A stretch of 64,000 nt of DNA from Pseudoruminococcus_B sp937901805 (GTDB lineage: Bacteria > Bacillota > Clostridia > Oscillospirales > Ruminococcaceae), in NCBI GenBank assembly GCA_963560245.1, contig CAUWNS010000001.1:144557-208556 (forward strand). Reading direction: 5' to 3'. Position 1 is the first letter of the stretch. Every line of letters begins with the position of its first letter. The translations under genes and the position numbers were made by a program. Below, piece by piece: positions 7,907 to 16,553 of this stretch. The notes under the pieces were generated by a model, which searched no databases, had not been told where the DNA came from, and saw nothing but the letters and a program-made list of their open reading frames with translations.

Positions 7907-8770
7907 TTAGTGAAACATAGTGCCGATTCCGGCGTCAGATAACATCTCAATGAGGATGGCATTGGGAATACGCCCGTCAATAATGACGGATTTTTTCACG
8001 CCCCGTCGCACCGCCTCCACACAGCACCCGATTTTCGGGATCATTCCCCCGGAAATAATCCCCTGGCTGATGAGGTAAGGGACTTCGCTGACGCTGACTT
8101 CCGGCATCAGGGTGGTTTCATCGTCCTTATCCTTCAGAAGCCCGCGGACATCCGTCATCAGGATGACATTTTCCGCATGGAGGGCGGCGGCAATATTTGC
8201 TGCCGCCGTATCTGCGTTGATATTGTAGACGTTCCCTTTTTCGTCGCATCCGACTGTGGCGATGACCGGAATATACCCGTTATTCAGGGAATCGGTGATA
8301 ATCTGAGTATCGATATCCACAATATCCCCGACAAAACCGAGATCCTCCCCTGCGTCATGCTTTTTACAGGTAAACATCCCGGCGTCCATCCCGCACAGGC
8401 CGATTGCCTTCCCGCCGTGCTTTTTGAGCAGAGCGACCAGACTTTTATTGACTTTGCCGGCAAGCACCATCTGCACAATCTCCGCAGTTTCCGCATCCGT
8501 ATAGCGCAGTCCTCCGACAAAACGGGATTCCTTTCCGATTTTTCTGAGCATCTCGTTGATTTCCGGACCGCCGCCATGTACCAGTACCACTTTAATCCCG
8601 ACCAGGGACAGCAGCACCAAATCGCTCATGACCGCCTGCTTGAGTTCCTCGCTTTTCATGGCGTTGCCGCCGTATTTGATCACGACCACTTTGTTGTAGT
8701 ATTTCTGAATATAAGGCAGCGACTGCGCCAGCACCTTCGCCTTGTCGCTGTAGGAAATCTCCTTATCCAT
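7907..8770 (-). CDS. argB: acetylglutamate kinase
   Basis: A 287-residue amino acid kinase that phosphorylates N-acetylglutamate. The ATP-site motif KYGGNAM is near residues 33-39, the substrate glycine loop HGGGPEINEM near 65-74, and the second nucleotide segment GGMIPKI in the C-terminal half. An N-terminal helix of about 25 residues precedes the core, as in the arginine-inhibited hexameric ArgB group, so feedback inhibition by arginine is plausible but inferred. It lies between argJ and argD in the operon with short gaps. Confidence 0.97.
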   Translation of the reverse strand: MDKEISYSDKAKVLAQSLPYIQKYYNKVVVIKYGGNAMKSEELKQAVMSDLVLLSLVGIKVVLVHGGGPEINEMLRKIGKESRFVGGLRYTDAETAEIVQMVLAGKVNKSLVALLKKHGGKAIGLCGMDAGMFTCKKHDAGEDLGFVGDIVDIDTQIITDSLNNGYIPVIATVGCDEKGNVYNINADTAAANIAAALHAENVILMTDVRGLLKDKDDETTLMPEVSVSEVPYLISQGIISGGMIPKIGCCVEAVRRGVKKSVIIDGRIPNAILIEMLSDAGIGTMFH

Positions 8771-8787
8771 GCCAATCCCCTCCGATG

Positions 8788-10011
8788 TTATGTCCGGTAA
8801 TCCCCGTTGATTTTCACATAGTCATAGGTCAGATCGCAGCCGTAGGCGGTCTTTTCGCACCTGCCGCTGTTGAGATTGACGTCAATGACAATTTCTTCTT
8901 CGAGCAGGATCTGCTTTGCAAGCCCTTCGTCAAACGCGACGCCCGCTCCGTTTTTGCAGACAAGAATCCGTCCCGCTTTGCTCCGGAAGGCGACGTCCAC
9001 TTTCTGTACGTCCACATCTGTTTTCGCATAGCCGATCGCGCACAGGACGCGGCCCCAGTTGGCATCCGCTCCAAAAACGGCGGCCTTGGTCAGATTGGAC
9101 ATGACGATGGATTTTGCCACAATTTTCGCCTGTTCTTCGCTGGACGCCCCATGGACTTTGCACTCAATAAGTTTCGTCGCGCCTTCGCCGTCCTTTGCCA
9201 TCATACGGGCAAGATAGGTGCAGACCCCCATCAGCGCGCAGTAAAACGCCTGATAGCCCGCGCTGTCTTTGTCCTTGATCTTCGGGTTTTCCGCAAGGCC
9301 GGAAGCCAGGATGCTGACCATATCGTTGGTGGAGGTGTCCCCATCCACGCTGACCATGTTAAAGGTATCCTGAACCGCATCGGACAACGCCTGTCTGAGC
9401 AGGGATTTTTTGATGTTCACGTCCGTGGTGAGAAAGCCGAGCATGGTCGCCATATTCGGATGGATCATGCCCGATCCCTTGGAAATACCGGCAATCCGGC
9501 AGGGCGTCCCCTCTACGGAAAATTCCACCGCGATTTCCTTAATCCGGGTATCCGTGGTCATGATAGCCTGCGCCGCATCGGTGCTGCCGTCCGCGCTCAA
9601 TGCCGCGGCAAGCTGCCCGGCGTGGGAAGCAATCGGTTCGATGGGAAGCGTCTGCCCGATCACCCCGGTGGAAGCGACGATCACATCCTGCGCGGAAATC
9701 CCCAGTTCCTTCGCCGCAAGGGAGCACATCTGCTCCGCCTTTTGGACGCCGTCCGCATTACAGGTATTGGCATTGCCGGAATTGACAATGACCGCCTGCG
9801 CATGCCCGTCTTCCAGATGGGCTTTTGTCACGGTGATCGGCGCGCCCTTGACCTTGTTGGTGGTATAGACTGCGGCTGCCTTGCAGGGGACGCTGCTGTA
9901 AATGAGCGCCAGATCCTTTTTCGGGTTGTTCGGCTTGATCCCACAGTGGATCCCCGCCGCCGTAAAGCCGAGCGGCGCGCAAATCCCGCCGTTTATTTTC
10001 TGAAATTCCAT
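8788..10011 (-). CDS. argJ: ornithine acetyltransferase / N-acetylglutamate synthase
   Basis: ArgJ moves the acetyl group from N-acetylornithine to glutamate and so recycles it; no separate argA or argE is needed. The 407-residue precursor carries the self-cleavage site MATMLGF, whose threonine becomes the N-terminal nucleophile of the beta chain. An SGNANTC-type loop lies upstream. The start ATG has GGGGAGG about 8 bases before it and gives MEFQKINGG; the longer frame is unsupported. Whether it also uses acetyl-CoA (bifunctional) cannot be seen, but the absence of argA from the operon makes this likely. Confidence 0.96.
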   Translation of the reverse strand: MEFQKINGGICAPLGFTAAGIHCGIKPNNPKKDLALIYSSVPCKAAAVYTTNKVKGAPITVTKAHLEDGHAQAVIVNSGNANTCNADGVQKAEQMCSLAAKELGISAQDVIVASTGVIGQTLPIEPIASHAGQLAAALSADGSTDAAQAIMTTDTRIKEIAVEFSVEGTPCRIAGISKGSGMIHPNMATMLGFLTTDVNIKKSLLRQALSDAVQDTFNMVSVDGDTSTNDMVSILASGLAENPKIKDKDSAGYQAFYCALMGVCTYLARMMAKDGEGATKLIECKVHGASSEEQAKIVAKSIVMSNLTKAAVFGADANWGRVLCAIGYAKTDVDVQKVDVAFRSKAGRILVCKNGAGVAFDEGLAKQILLEEEIVIDVNLNSGRCEKTAYGCDLTYDYVKINGDYRT

Positions 10012-10028
10012 ATTGGCTTCCTCCCCTG

Positions 10029-11069
10029 CTAAATTGCGGGCGGCACCAGATGAAGCCCGCAGCCCTCTTCCAGCCCGCATTTGAGGTTCATATTCTGGAT
10101 TGCCTGTCCCGCCGCCCCCTTGACCATATTATCAATCGCAGAGACGACAATCAGTTTCTTTGTCCGCTCATCCACAAAAATGCCGACGTCGCAGTAATTG
10201 GAGTAACGGACATTTTTCAGGTTCGGGACATCCCCGAGTTTGAGCACACGGACAAACTCCTTGCCCTCATACGCCTGCTGGTAGAACCGGTGGATTTCCT
10301 GCGCGGAAATCTCCTTTTCCAAATCCGCATAGATGGTGGAGACAATCCCACGGTTGACCGGAAGCAGATGAGGCACAAAGGTAACCGTAAGTGTTTCGCC
10401 CGCCAGTTCGGAGAGCATCTGCTCAATTTCCGGAGTATGGCGGTGGGCGCCGACCTTATAGGGGGCGAACGCCTCATTGCATTCCGGGTAATGGGTATTC
10501 TGAGTCAGTCCCCTGCCGGCGCCGGTGACACCCGACTTGGAATCGATGACAATGCCCTTTGTTGAAATCAGGCCGTTTTTCAGCGCCGGGGCAAGGCCGA
10601 TGGCAACGCTGGTGGGATAGCAGCCCGGATTGGCAATTACCTGAGCGGACTTGACCGCGTCCCCGGTGATTTCCGGGATCGAATAGACAGCGTGAGAATG
10701 TGCTTCGGGGTGCTGATAGCTGCCATGGTACCACTGCTGATAGTCCGCCTCCTCATGCAGGCGGAAATCCGCGCCCAAATCAATCAGGAGCCTGCCTTTG
10801 GCAAGGCATTTGACCGCAAGCTGTTCCGACACGCCGTGCGGAACCGAGGCAAATACCACATCGCACTGATCAATGACGGTATCTTCATCCACCAGAACGT
10901 CGTCGTTGATCTGATACAATGCCGGATAGATTTCGCTGATGGGTTTCCCCTCAAAACTCACCGAGCACAGCGCAGTAATCTTTGCCTTTGGGTGGCCGAG
11001 CAGCAGACGGATGAGCTCCACGCCCGCATACCCGGTCGCCCCGATAATCCCTACTTTCACAGTTTGCAT
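10029..11069 (-). CDS. argC: N-acetyl-gamma-glutamyl-phosphate reductase
   Basis: A 346-residue NADPH-dependent reductase that converts N-acetylglutamyl phosphate to the semialdehyde. The N-terminal nucleotide motif GIIGATGYAG is at about residues 7-16 and the catalytic cysteine in NPGCYPTS near 150. Length is normal for the type 1 ArgC family. The ATG is preceded by GAGGGAG; an upstream in-frame ATG would add 10 residues but lacks a site. It is followed by argJ after 17 bases. Confidence 0.97.
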   Translation of the reverse strand: MQTVKVGIIGATGYAGVELIRLLLGHPKAKITALCSVSFEGKPISEIYPALYQINDDVLVDEDTVIDQCDVVFASVPHGVSEQLAVKCLAKGRLLIDLGADFRLHEEADYQQWYHGSYQHPEAHSHAVYSIPEITGDAVKSAQVIANPGCYPTSVAIGLAPALKNGLISTKGIVIDSKSGVTGAGRGLTQNTHYPECNEAFAPYKVGAHRHTPEIEQMLSELAGETLTVTFVPHLLPVNRGIVSTIYADLEKEISAQEIHRFYQQAYEGKEFVRVLKLGDVPNLKNVRYSNYCDVGIFVDERTKKLIVVSAIDNMVKGAAGQAIQNMNLKCGLEEGCGLHLVPPAI

Positions 11070-11111
11070 GTATTCTCCCTCATTCCCAGTCAATTCCAAT
11101 CATTTAACCGT

Positions 11112-12497
11112 TTATTTTCCTAAAAAATCCAGAACCTCTTTGATATGGGCCTGCACCATCTCCGGCGCCGGACCTCCCGGCGCCTTCCTGCCGCTGACAC
11201 AGGTATTCAGGTGGATCGCCTGATAAATATCTTCCTCAAAGACCGGGCTGAGCGCCTGATAATCTTCCAAGGAGAGTTCCTCCAAAACCGTATTTTTTCG
11301 GATACAGAGCGCTACCAGCTGCCCGGTAATCTTGTAGGCATCCCGGAACGCGACGCCTTTTTTGGTAAGGTAATCCGCGCAGTCGGTTGCGTTAATAAAG
11401 CCCTTTGCCGCCGCTTTCCTCATATTTTCCGGGAGTACTTTCATGGTCTGTACCATCGGGATTACTGTGATAAGGCAGATTTTCGCCGTATCAATGGCGT
11501 CGAACACCGCCTCTTTATCCTCCTGCATATCCTTATTATAGGCGAGAGGCAGCCCCTTCATCATAGTCAGCAGGGTCATCAGATCCCCATAGACTCGGCC
11601 AGTCTTTCCACGGATGAGTTCGGTAATATCCGGGTTCTTTTTCTGTGGCATAATGGAAGAACCGGTCGCATAGGCGTCATCGAGTTCTACAAATTGAAAC
11701 TCCCAGCTGCACCAGAGCACCACTTCCTCAGAGAAACGGGAGAGGTGCATCATCAGGATAGACAGCGCGCCGGCCAGTTCAATCATGAAATCCCTGTCCG
11801 AGACCCCATCCAGGCTGTTTTTTGTAATGGAGTGAAAACCGAGCAGATCGCAGACCATCTGGCGGTCAATTGGATACGTCGTGGAGGCAAGCGCCCCGCT
11901 GCCAAGCGGCATTTCCAGAGTGCGGCCTTTGGCATCCTCCAGCCGGGCGATATCCCGGCGGAGCATTTCCGCATACGCCATCAGGTGATGGGCGAAGGTA
12001 ATCGGCTGCGCCCGCTGCAAGTGCGTGTACCCCGGCATAACAGTATGCAGATTTTCCTGCGCCTTTTCACAGAGGGTCTTGAGGAATTCCCGAATCAGGG
12101 GGATGAGCTCATCAATCTGGTCGGCGACATACATCCTGTCGTCTAAAGCCACCTGATCGTTGCGGCTCCTTGCCGTATGCAGGCGCTTGCCCGCCGTACC
12201 AATCCGTTTTGTCAGTTCCGCCTCCACAAACATGTGGATATCCTCCGCCTCCATATCAATGGGAAGGGCGCCCGACGTGATATCCGCTTGAATCGACTGC
12301 AATCCCTGGATAATCTCCCGGGCGTCTTCCTGCGGGATAATGCCCTGTTTGCCCAGCATGGTGGCATGGGCGATACTTCCCCGGATATCCTGCTCAAACA
12401 TCCGGCAGTCAAAGGGGATGGAGGAATTGAAATCGTTCACTCTGGTATCAATCTGTTTGGAGAACCTGCCGGCCCACATCATTTTTTTCTCGCTCAT
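11112..12497 (-). CDS. argH: argininosuccinate lyase
   Basis: A 461-residue member of the fumarase/aspartase superfamily that splits argininosuccinate into arginine and fumarate. The family signature GSSIMPQKKNPD is present near residue 280, together with TARSRNDQVALD and the catalytic-histidine region YTHLQRAQPITF. The N-terminus MWAGRF is typical. The ATG start has a GGCGG site 9 bases upstream; a TTG three codons earlier is less likely. It lies 102 bases after argG, and the gap contains a stem-loop. Confidence 0.97.
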   Translation of the reverse strand: MSEKKMMWAGRFSKQIDTRVNDFNSSIPFDCRMFEQDIRGSIAHATMLGKQGIIPQEDAREIIQGLQSIQADITSGALPIDMEAEDIHMFVEAELTKRIGTAGKRLHTARSRNDQVALDDRMYVADQIDELIPLIREFLKTLCEKAQENLHTVMPGYTHLQRAQPITFAHHLMAYAEMLRRDIARLEDAKGRTLEMPLGSGALASTTYPIDRQMVCDLLGFHSITKNSLDGVSDRDFMIELAGALSILMMHLSRFSEEVVLWCSWEFQFVELDDAYATGSSIMPQKKNPDITELIRGKTGRVYGDLMTLLTMMKGLPLAYNKDMQEDKEAVFDAIDTAKICLITVIPMVQTMKVLPENMRKAAAKGFINATDCADYLTKKGVAFRDAYKITGQLVALCIRKNTVLEELSLEDYQALSPVFEEDIYQAIHLNTCVSGRKAPGGPAPEMVQAHIKEVLDFLGK

Positions 12498-12549
12498 CTG
12501 CCGCAACCGCCTTTATCAAAATCAAAGTATCCCTGATAAAACAGGATCC

Positions 12550-12579
12550 GGGGGAACCCTGCCGATATGCGGTTCCCCC
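12550..12579 (-). terminator. stem-loop between argG and argH
   Basis: A 9-bp GC-rich stem (GGGGGAACC with GGTTCCCCC) has a 12-base loop. On the minus strand it is followed by GGATCCTGTTTTATC, a weak T tract. It may be a partial terminator or a processing/stability hairpin that sets the ratio of argG to the downstream genes. Confidence 0.55.
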
Positions 12580-12599
12580 GTTCCTTTTTCAGGATGTTT

Positions 12600-13829
12600 T
12601 TATTGGTTTTCGCCGCGTTTTTCATCCAGCAAGGCCTTGACCTTGATGGGAAGGCCAAAGAGGTTGATGAAGCCCGCAGAATCATTCTGGTTATAGTTGT
12701 CATCCTCGCCAAAGCTTGCCGTTTCCTCATCATAGAGGGTATAGGGGCTGGTAACGCCGGCGTTGATCACATTGCCTTTATAGAGTTTGAGTTTTACTTC
12801 GCCGGTGCAGTGTTTTTCCGTCTCATCCACAAATGCGGAAAGCGCTTCCCTGAGCGGGGTATACCACTGGCCGTTATAGAGGATATCCGCAAACTTGAGG
12901 GCAACCTGCTGTTTGAAATGCTGGGTTTCCTTATCTACGCAGATGGTTTCGAGGATATCATGCGCCTCATAGAGGATGGTGCCGCCCGGAGTTTCATAGA
13001 CGCCCCTGGATTTCATGCCGACCAGCCGGTTTTCCACAATATCTGCAAGGCCGATCCCGTTTTCCCCTCCGAGTTTGTTGAGCTTCTGGATCAAGGTGAC
13101 GCCGTCCATTTTTTCCCCGTTCAGGGAAACCGGGATTCCCTTTTCAAACCCAATGGTAATATAGGTTGGTTTATCCGGAGCCTGTTCCGGGGAAACTCCC
13201 ATTTCCAGGAAGCCCTCTTTATTATACTGCGGCTCGTTTGCCGGATCCTCCAGATCCAAGCCCTCATGGGAGAGGTGCCAGAGGTTTTTATCCTTGGAGT
13301 AATTGGTCTCCCTGGTCAGTTTGATAGGCACGTTTTTGGCAATCGCATAGTCGATCTCCTCGTCCCTGGATTTGAGTTCCCAGGTTCTCCAGGGGGCGAT
13401 GATCGGCATAGTCGGTGCAAACGCCTTGATCGCGAGTTCAAACCGCACCTGATCGTTGCCCTTTCCCGTACAGCCATGGACAATGGCGTCCACATTCTCT
13501 TTTTTTGCAATTTCCACCAGGCGTTTGCCGATAATCGGCCGCGCAAATGCTGTCCCAAGAAGATATTTCCCCTCATAAACTGCACCGGCTTTCAAAGAAG
13601 GGAAAATCACATCGTTCACGAGTTCCTCTTTGAGATCCTCAATGTAAAGTTTGGAAGCCCCCGTTTTGACTGCCTTTTCTTCCAGGCCGTCGAGTTCCGC
13701 CTCCTGCCCGACGTCCGCCGCTACCGCAACGACTTCGCATCCATAATGATCTTTGAGCCAGGGGATAATAATCGATGTGTCCAGACCGCCGGAGTAGGCC
13801 AGCAGTACTTTGTTGTATTTCTTTTCCAT
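12600..13829 (-). CDS. argG: argininosuccinate synthase
   Basis: A 409-residue ATP-dependent enzyme that joins citrulline and aspartate. The PP-loop motif AYSGGLDTS is at about residues 10-18 and the family segment GCTGKGNDQVRFE near 115-127. Length is normal. The start has AGGAGG 9 bases upstream; an upstream in-frame ATG is not supported. It is the first gene of the arg operon, about 50 bases downstream of the mapped promoter-like sequence. The gene order G-H-C-J-B-D-F brings the whole glutamate-to-arginine pathway into one transcript; carbamoyl phosphate synthase is not in the window. Confidence 0.97.
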   Translation of the reverse strand: MEKKYNKVLLAYSGGLDTSIIIPWLKDHYGCEVVAVAADVGQEAELDGLEEKAVKTGASKLYIEDLKEELVNDVIFPSLKAGAVYEGKYLLGTAFARPIIGKRLVEIAKKENVDAIVHGCTGKGNDQVRFELAIKAFAPTMPIIAPWRTWELKSRDEEIDYAIAKNVPIKLTRETNYSKDKNLWHLSHEGLDLEDPANEPQYNKEGFLEMGVSPEQAPDKPTYITIGFEKGIPVSLNGEKMDGVTLIQKLNKLGGENGIGLADIVENRLVGMKSRGVYETPGGTILYEAHDILETICVDKETQHFKQQVALKFADILYNGQWYTPLREALSAFVDETEKHCTGEVKLKLYKGNVINAGVTSPYTLYDEETASFGEDDNYNQNDSAGFINLFGLPIKVKALLDEKRGENQ

Positions 13830-13871
13830 TGTCCATGCCTCCTGAGAATCTATCATGAATTTTTTTGCTTT

Positions 13872-13936
13872 CTGTATTTATAATTATACATTCAGTTTAA
13901 GAAAAATCAAGCTTTTTTATGAATAAATATTCTACA
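13872..13936 (-). promoter_or_regulatory. argG: arg operon promoter with ArgR-type boxes
   Basis: On the minus strand TTGATT (13910-13905) and TATAAT (13888-13883) are separated by 16 bases. Immediately upstream lies GAATATTTATTC (13934-13923), which matches the core of the ArgR/AhrC box (TGAATNNNNATTCA type). A second half-match, CTGAATGTATAATTATA, overlaps the -10. Binding of an arginine-responsive ArgR here would block the polymerase. The box identity follows from the known ArgR consensus; the regulator gene is not in the window. Confidence 0.7.
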
Positions 13937-14060
13937 ATTTTATTTTTGAACGTTTTCACTATTTTTATCTTTTTCTCTGATTTTATCTTATAAAAACCGA
14001 CTATTTATCTTTTTGGATTTCTTTATAATTTTTACCTTTAAAAGAATAATTCCAGATAAA

Positions 14061-14093
14061 ATGAATATTTATAATATAATAATTATTCATATG
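14061..14093. promoter_or_regulatory. distal ArgR-type operator pair
   Basis: ATGAATATTTAT and ATTATTCATATG form two more ARG-box-like half-site pairs in an AT-rich stretch about 150 bases upstream of the arg promoter. Distal plus proximal boxes are common for hexameric ArgR, which can loop DNA. The rest of 13937-14107 is AT-rich with no gene. Confidence 0.55.
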
Positions 14094-14107
14094 AAACAAA
14101 AAAACAT

Positions 14108-14132
14108 CCCCCTGTATCGTAGATACAGGGGG
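14108..14132 (-). terminator. intrinsic terminator of the nitroreductase gene
   Basis: An 11-bp stem (CCCCCTGTATC and complement) with a 3-base loop is followed on the minus strand by ATGTTTTTTTG. It lies 11 bases after the nitroreductase stop. Confidence 0.88.
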
Positions 14133-14143
14133 AGTGTCCAAAT

Positions 14144-14722
14144 TTATAACAGGATGTCATCCAGCTTCCTCTTGGGAACATGGTGAACCTGATTTTTATC
14201 TCGGTAATATGCTGTAGACTGGCCTTCTCCCAGTTCCTCCAAAACAATTTTTTCGTCCGGGACGCCGAGTGCCAGAATCATCATTGGGACATAGCGTTCT
14301 TCCAAACCGAGATCGCGCGCCAGATCTCCCGGGACAAAATTGCGGATCATGATGCCGCCATATCCCGCTTCTACCGCCGCAAGCAGGATTGTTTGGGAAA
14401 CGATCCCCACGTCTACCAGAAAACGCTCGGTATTAGACGCCACCTGTTTATCCTGTACGACAATAATATAGGCGGACGGGCGTTCCCCCTGTGCAGGGCC
14501 GTCATAATCTTTCAGCAGGCGTGCCCATTTGGTATGGGCAAAAATGACGTGATTGCTCTGTTCCTCATTGGACAGCAGATAACGGAATGGCTGCAGGTTA
14601 ATGCTGGACGCCGTCAACCGCGCAGCGTTGACAAACCCCTTGAGCTGATGGGCCGGAATATGCTCATGTTCCCTGTATTTCCGATAGCTTCTGTTTTTCT
14701 TTACCAATTCCAGGATATCCAT
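14144..14722 (-). CDS. nitroreductase family protein
   Basis: A 192-residue flavoprotein of the NfsB/FRP type: the N-terminal KNRSYRKY stretch is the FMN-phosphate binding R-S-x-R pattern, followed by ASSINLQPFRYLL and, near residue 125, AVEAGYGGIMIRNF. Such enzymes bind FMN and reduce nitro or quinone compounds with NAD(P)H. The C-terminal DDILL tail is short. The physiological substrate is unknown. The ATG has AAAGGAG upstream; the longer frame with a lysine-rich N-terminus is not needed. It is monocistronic, with a strong terminator. Confidence 0.9.
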   Translation of the reverse strand: MDILELVKKNRSYRKYREHEHIPAHQLKGFVNAARLTASSINLQPFRYLLSNEEQSNHVIFAHTKWARLLKDYDGPAQGERPSAYIIVVQDKQVASNTERFLVDVGIVSQTILLAAVEAGYGGIMIRNFVPGDLARDLGLEERYVPMMILALGVPDEKIVLEELGEGQSTAYYRDKNQVHHVPKRKLDDILL

Positions 14723-15052
14723 ATACCCCACTCCTTTCTTTTTTATTTTAACATATTTCCTCATTTACAGCTATCTGAATCTCAAATTCCACAAAATTAC
14801 ATAAAATGGAATATCAGAAAAATTATTACATAATATTTAGCAGTTTGCCCAATTTTTTTTACGAATCCTATGCTTACTACAAGCGTTTCTTATGGTATAA
14901 TAACTGCATAGCAGTGGCATGACGCTGTTGATATCCATCCTTTTGAAGCAGGGCATCTCTCGTGGGGAGAAGATATTTCGCGGCATGGGTAATCATCCAG
15001 ATTATGAAAGAGCCTATCAAACACTGGAATTCAAATGAAAAGAGGAATACCA
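14723..15052. other. 330-base intergenic region with promoter and leader
   Basis: The left part is AT-rich and divergent. An extended -10 promoter (TGGTATAAT, 14893-14901, plus strand) reads towards the small membrane protein gene and leaves a leader of about 145 bases. The leader holds an ATG-started frame of 39 codons (14919-15038) without a visible ribosome binding site. Its stop overlaps an ATG of the next reading frame as ATGA. No known riboswitch fold was recognised. Confidence 0.5.
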
Positions 15053-15241
15053 ATGAAAAAAAGCACTGTTTTCCTGCTTTCCCTAGTCAGTCTACTTTCC
15101 GGAGTCTTGCTCGGGTTCCTGCTTGTCCCCACTAAAAACGGCATACGGATTGTGGGGAGCATTTCCAGTACAGAAAAGACAGACAAAGACCGGCCGGACA
15201 AGTGGGAGGATCTCTCTTTTTATAAAGAAGAGGAAGATTAG
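15053..15241 (+). CDS. small single-span membrane protein, unknown function
   Basis: A 62-residue protein: two lysines, then a hydrophobic segment (TVFLLSLVSLLSGVLLGF, residues about 4-22), then a charged C-terminal tail rich in K, D and E. The shape is a single N-terminal membrane anchor with the tail outside, or an uncleaved signal sequence; no lipobox cysteine is present. AGAGGAA 5 bases upstream sets the start; another ATG six codons earlier is possible. No family was recognised. It is followed after 52 bases by the flavin reductase-like gene on the same strand. Confidence 0.65.
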   Translation: MKKSTVFLLSLVSLLSGVLLGFLLVPTKNGIRIVGSISSTEKTDKDRPDKWEDLSFYKEEED

Positions 15242-15293
15242 CGGCAGTTCACGAATCACTTTTTAGAAGCTTTTTTCGAGGAGGTAAATTGTT

Positions 15294-15833
15294 ATGTCAA
15301 CCTTTTTTGAAATGAATCCAAAACACTTTGATTACAATGTATTCCGTTTAATCGGGGACAAATGGGGCCTGCTTAGCGCCAAAAAAGAAAGCGAATTTAA
15401 TATGATGACCGTAAGCTGGGGAACATTCGGGGTGTTGTGGGGAAAAAACATTGTCAATGTGTTTGTCCGCCCTCAGCGGTATACCTATGAATTTATTGAA
15501 AACAGCGACACCTTTACTCTCTGCTTTTTTGACGAGAATTACCACAAATCCATGGAAACGGCAGGACGGATTTCCGGAAGAGATTTTGACAAGGTAAAGG
15601 AATGCGGATTTACCCCCATCATTGATGGGGATGCCGTCTATTATGAAGAGGCAAAGTATGTCTTTATCTGCCGGAAACTCTATCGGGATGCTTTTCACCC
15701 TGAACAGTTTACTGACAAGTCCATCCCTGATTCCGTTTATACGGCCAAAGACTATCATATTTCTTACGTAGGAGAGATCGAACGAATCCTTGTCCGCAGG
15801 GAAGAAGAAAAGATAGATAACATTCTATTATAG
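15294..15833 (+). CDS. flavin reductase-like domain protein
   Basis: A 179-residue protein of the FMN-binding split-barrel superfamily. The early segment FNMMTVSWGTFGVLWGKN resembles the FMN-binding strand pair of flavin reductase-like proteins (a T-x-S-W-x-G pattern), and FVRPQRYTYEFIENS follows as in clostridial family members. It is probably a cytoplasmic flavoprotein; the partner and substrate are unknown. The start has GGAGG 8 bases upstream. A terminator hairpin follows the stop. Confidence 0.85.
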   Translation: MSTFFEMNPKHFDYNVFRLIGDKWGLLSAKKESEFNMMTVSWGTFGVLWGKNIVNVFVRPQRYTYEFIENSDTFTLCFFDENYHKSMETAGRISGRDFDKVKECGFTPIIDGDAVYYEEAKYVFICRKLYRDAFHPEQFTDKSIPDSVYTAKDYHISYVGEIERILVRREEEKIDNILL

Positions 15834-15845
15834 TGAAAAGCATAG

Positions 15846-15880
15846 AAAAACAGCGCTGCAAAATTTGCAGCGCTGTTTTT
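15846..15880. terminator. bidirectional intrinsic terminator
   Basis: A 12-bp stem (CAGCGCTGCAAA and complement) around one base is flanked by A and T tracts on both sides. It serves the convergent flavin-reductase-like and PhoU-like genes. Confidence 0.92.
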
Positions 15881-15884
15881 TGTT

Positions 15885-16511
15885 TTATGAATTTTTCATG
15901 ATAACGCTCTCTATGACTTTTGCGACATCCTCACAGGATTTGCTGCAACGTTCAAAACGTCCGAATATCTCTGTCCAGACAATCACTTCCATTGGATCCG
16001 CTGAACCATCATACAGGTTATAAATTGCCTTGGTATATAAAGCATCCGCCTGCTCCCTCATGGTATGAATCGAAACAATATCATCATGCACCGTCTGAGA
16101 TTTCCGGAAATGCTTAAACTCCACAACCGCCTTATGCATAGCGGTACAGCAATCAAAAATCGTATTGGCGAAGGTCAGCGCCTCCGGACGCGGATTCTTG
16201 ACATGGAACATATAGAAACTGGTCATTGTTTCATCAATATGATCCGTCACTTCATCCAGCTGATGCGCCAGTTCCAGGATATCTTCCCGATCAATCGGCG
16301 TAATGAACTCTTTTGCCAACATCTGCATCATCTCATGCTTTTCATCATCGGCAAGCTGTTCCAGTTTATGTACAGAAAGCATCCGCTCTTCCATCTGTCC
16401 GATCTGATAATCCGAAAGCATATCCTGCATCAGACGGGATGCTGCACTTGAGTATTCCACTGCCCGTACAAATACATTAAAATACTCCTCATCTCTTTTT
16501 CCTCTTGCCAT
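15885..16511 (-). CDS. DUF47/PhoU-like Pit accessory protein
   Basis: A 208-residue, mostly helical protein with the PhoU-related DUF47 layout: DEVTDHIDETM near residue 87 supplies acidic metal-binding residues, and MREQADALY lies near 151. In many bacteria a protein of this family is encoded next to a PiT phosphate transporter and tunes its activity. Here it lies 42 bases downstream of such a transporter gene, on the same strand, which supports that role. It is cytoplasmic. The ATG follows an AAGGAGGATTC site. Confidence 0.9.
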   Translation of the reverse strand: MARGKRDEEYFNVFVRAVEYSSAASRLMQDMLSDYQIGQMEERMLSVHKLEQLADDEKHEMMQMLAKEFITPIDREDILELAHQLDEVTDHIDETMTSFYMFHVKNPRPEALTFANTIFDCCTAMHKAVVEFKHFRKSQTVHDDIVSIHTMREQADALYTKAIYNLYDGSADPMEVIVWTEIFGRFERCSKSCEDVAKVIESVIMKNS

Positions 16512-16553
16512 AAGTAAGAATCCTCCTTAAAAAATCCCTGATATTTCACATTC

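Noticed and set aside
12567..13883. A 438-codon open frame on the plus strand
   Set aside because: It is antisense to argG; the argG product is certain.
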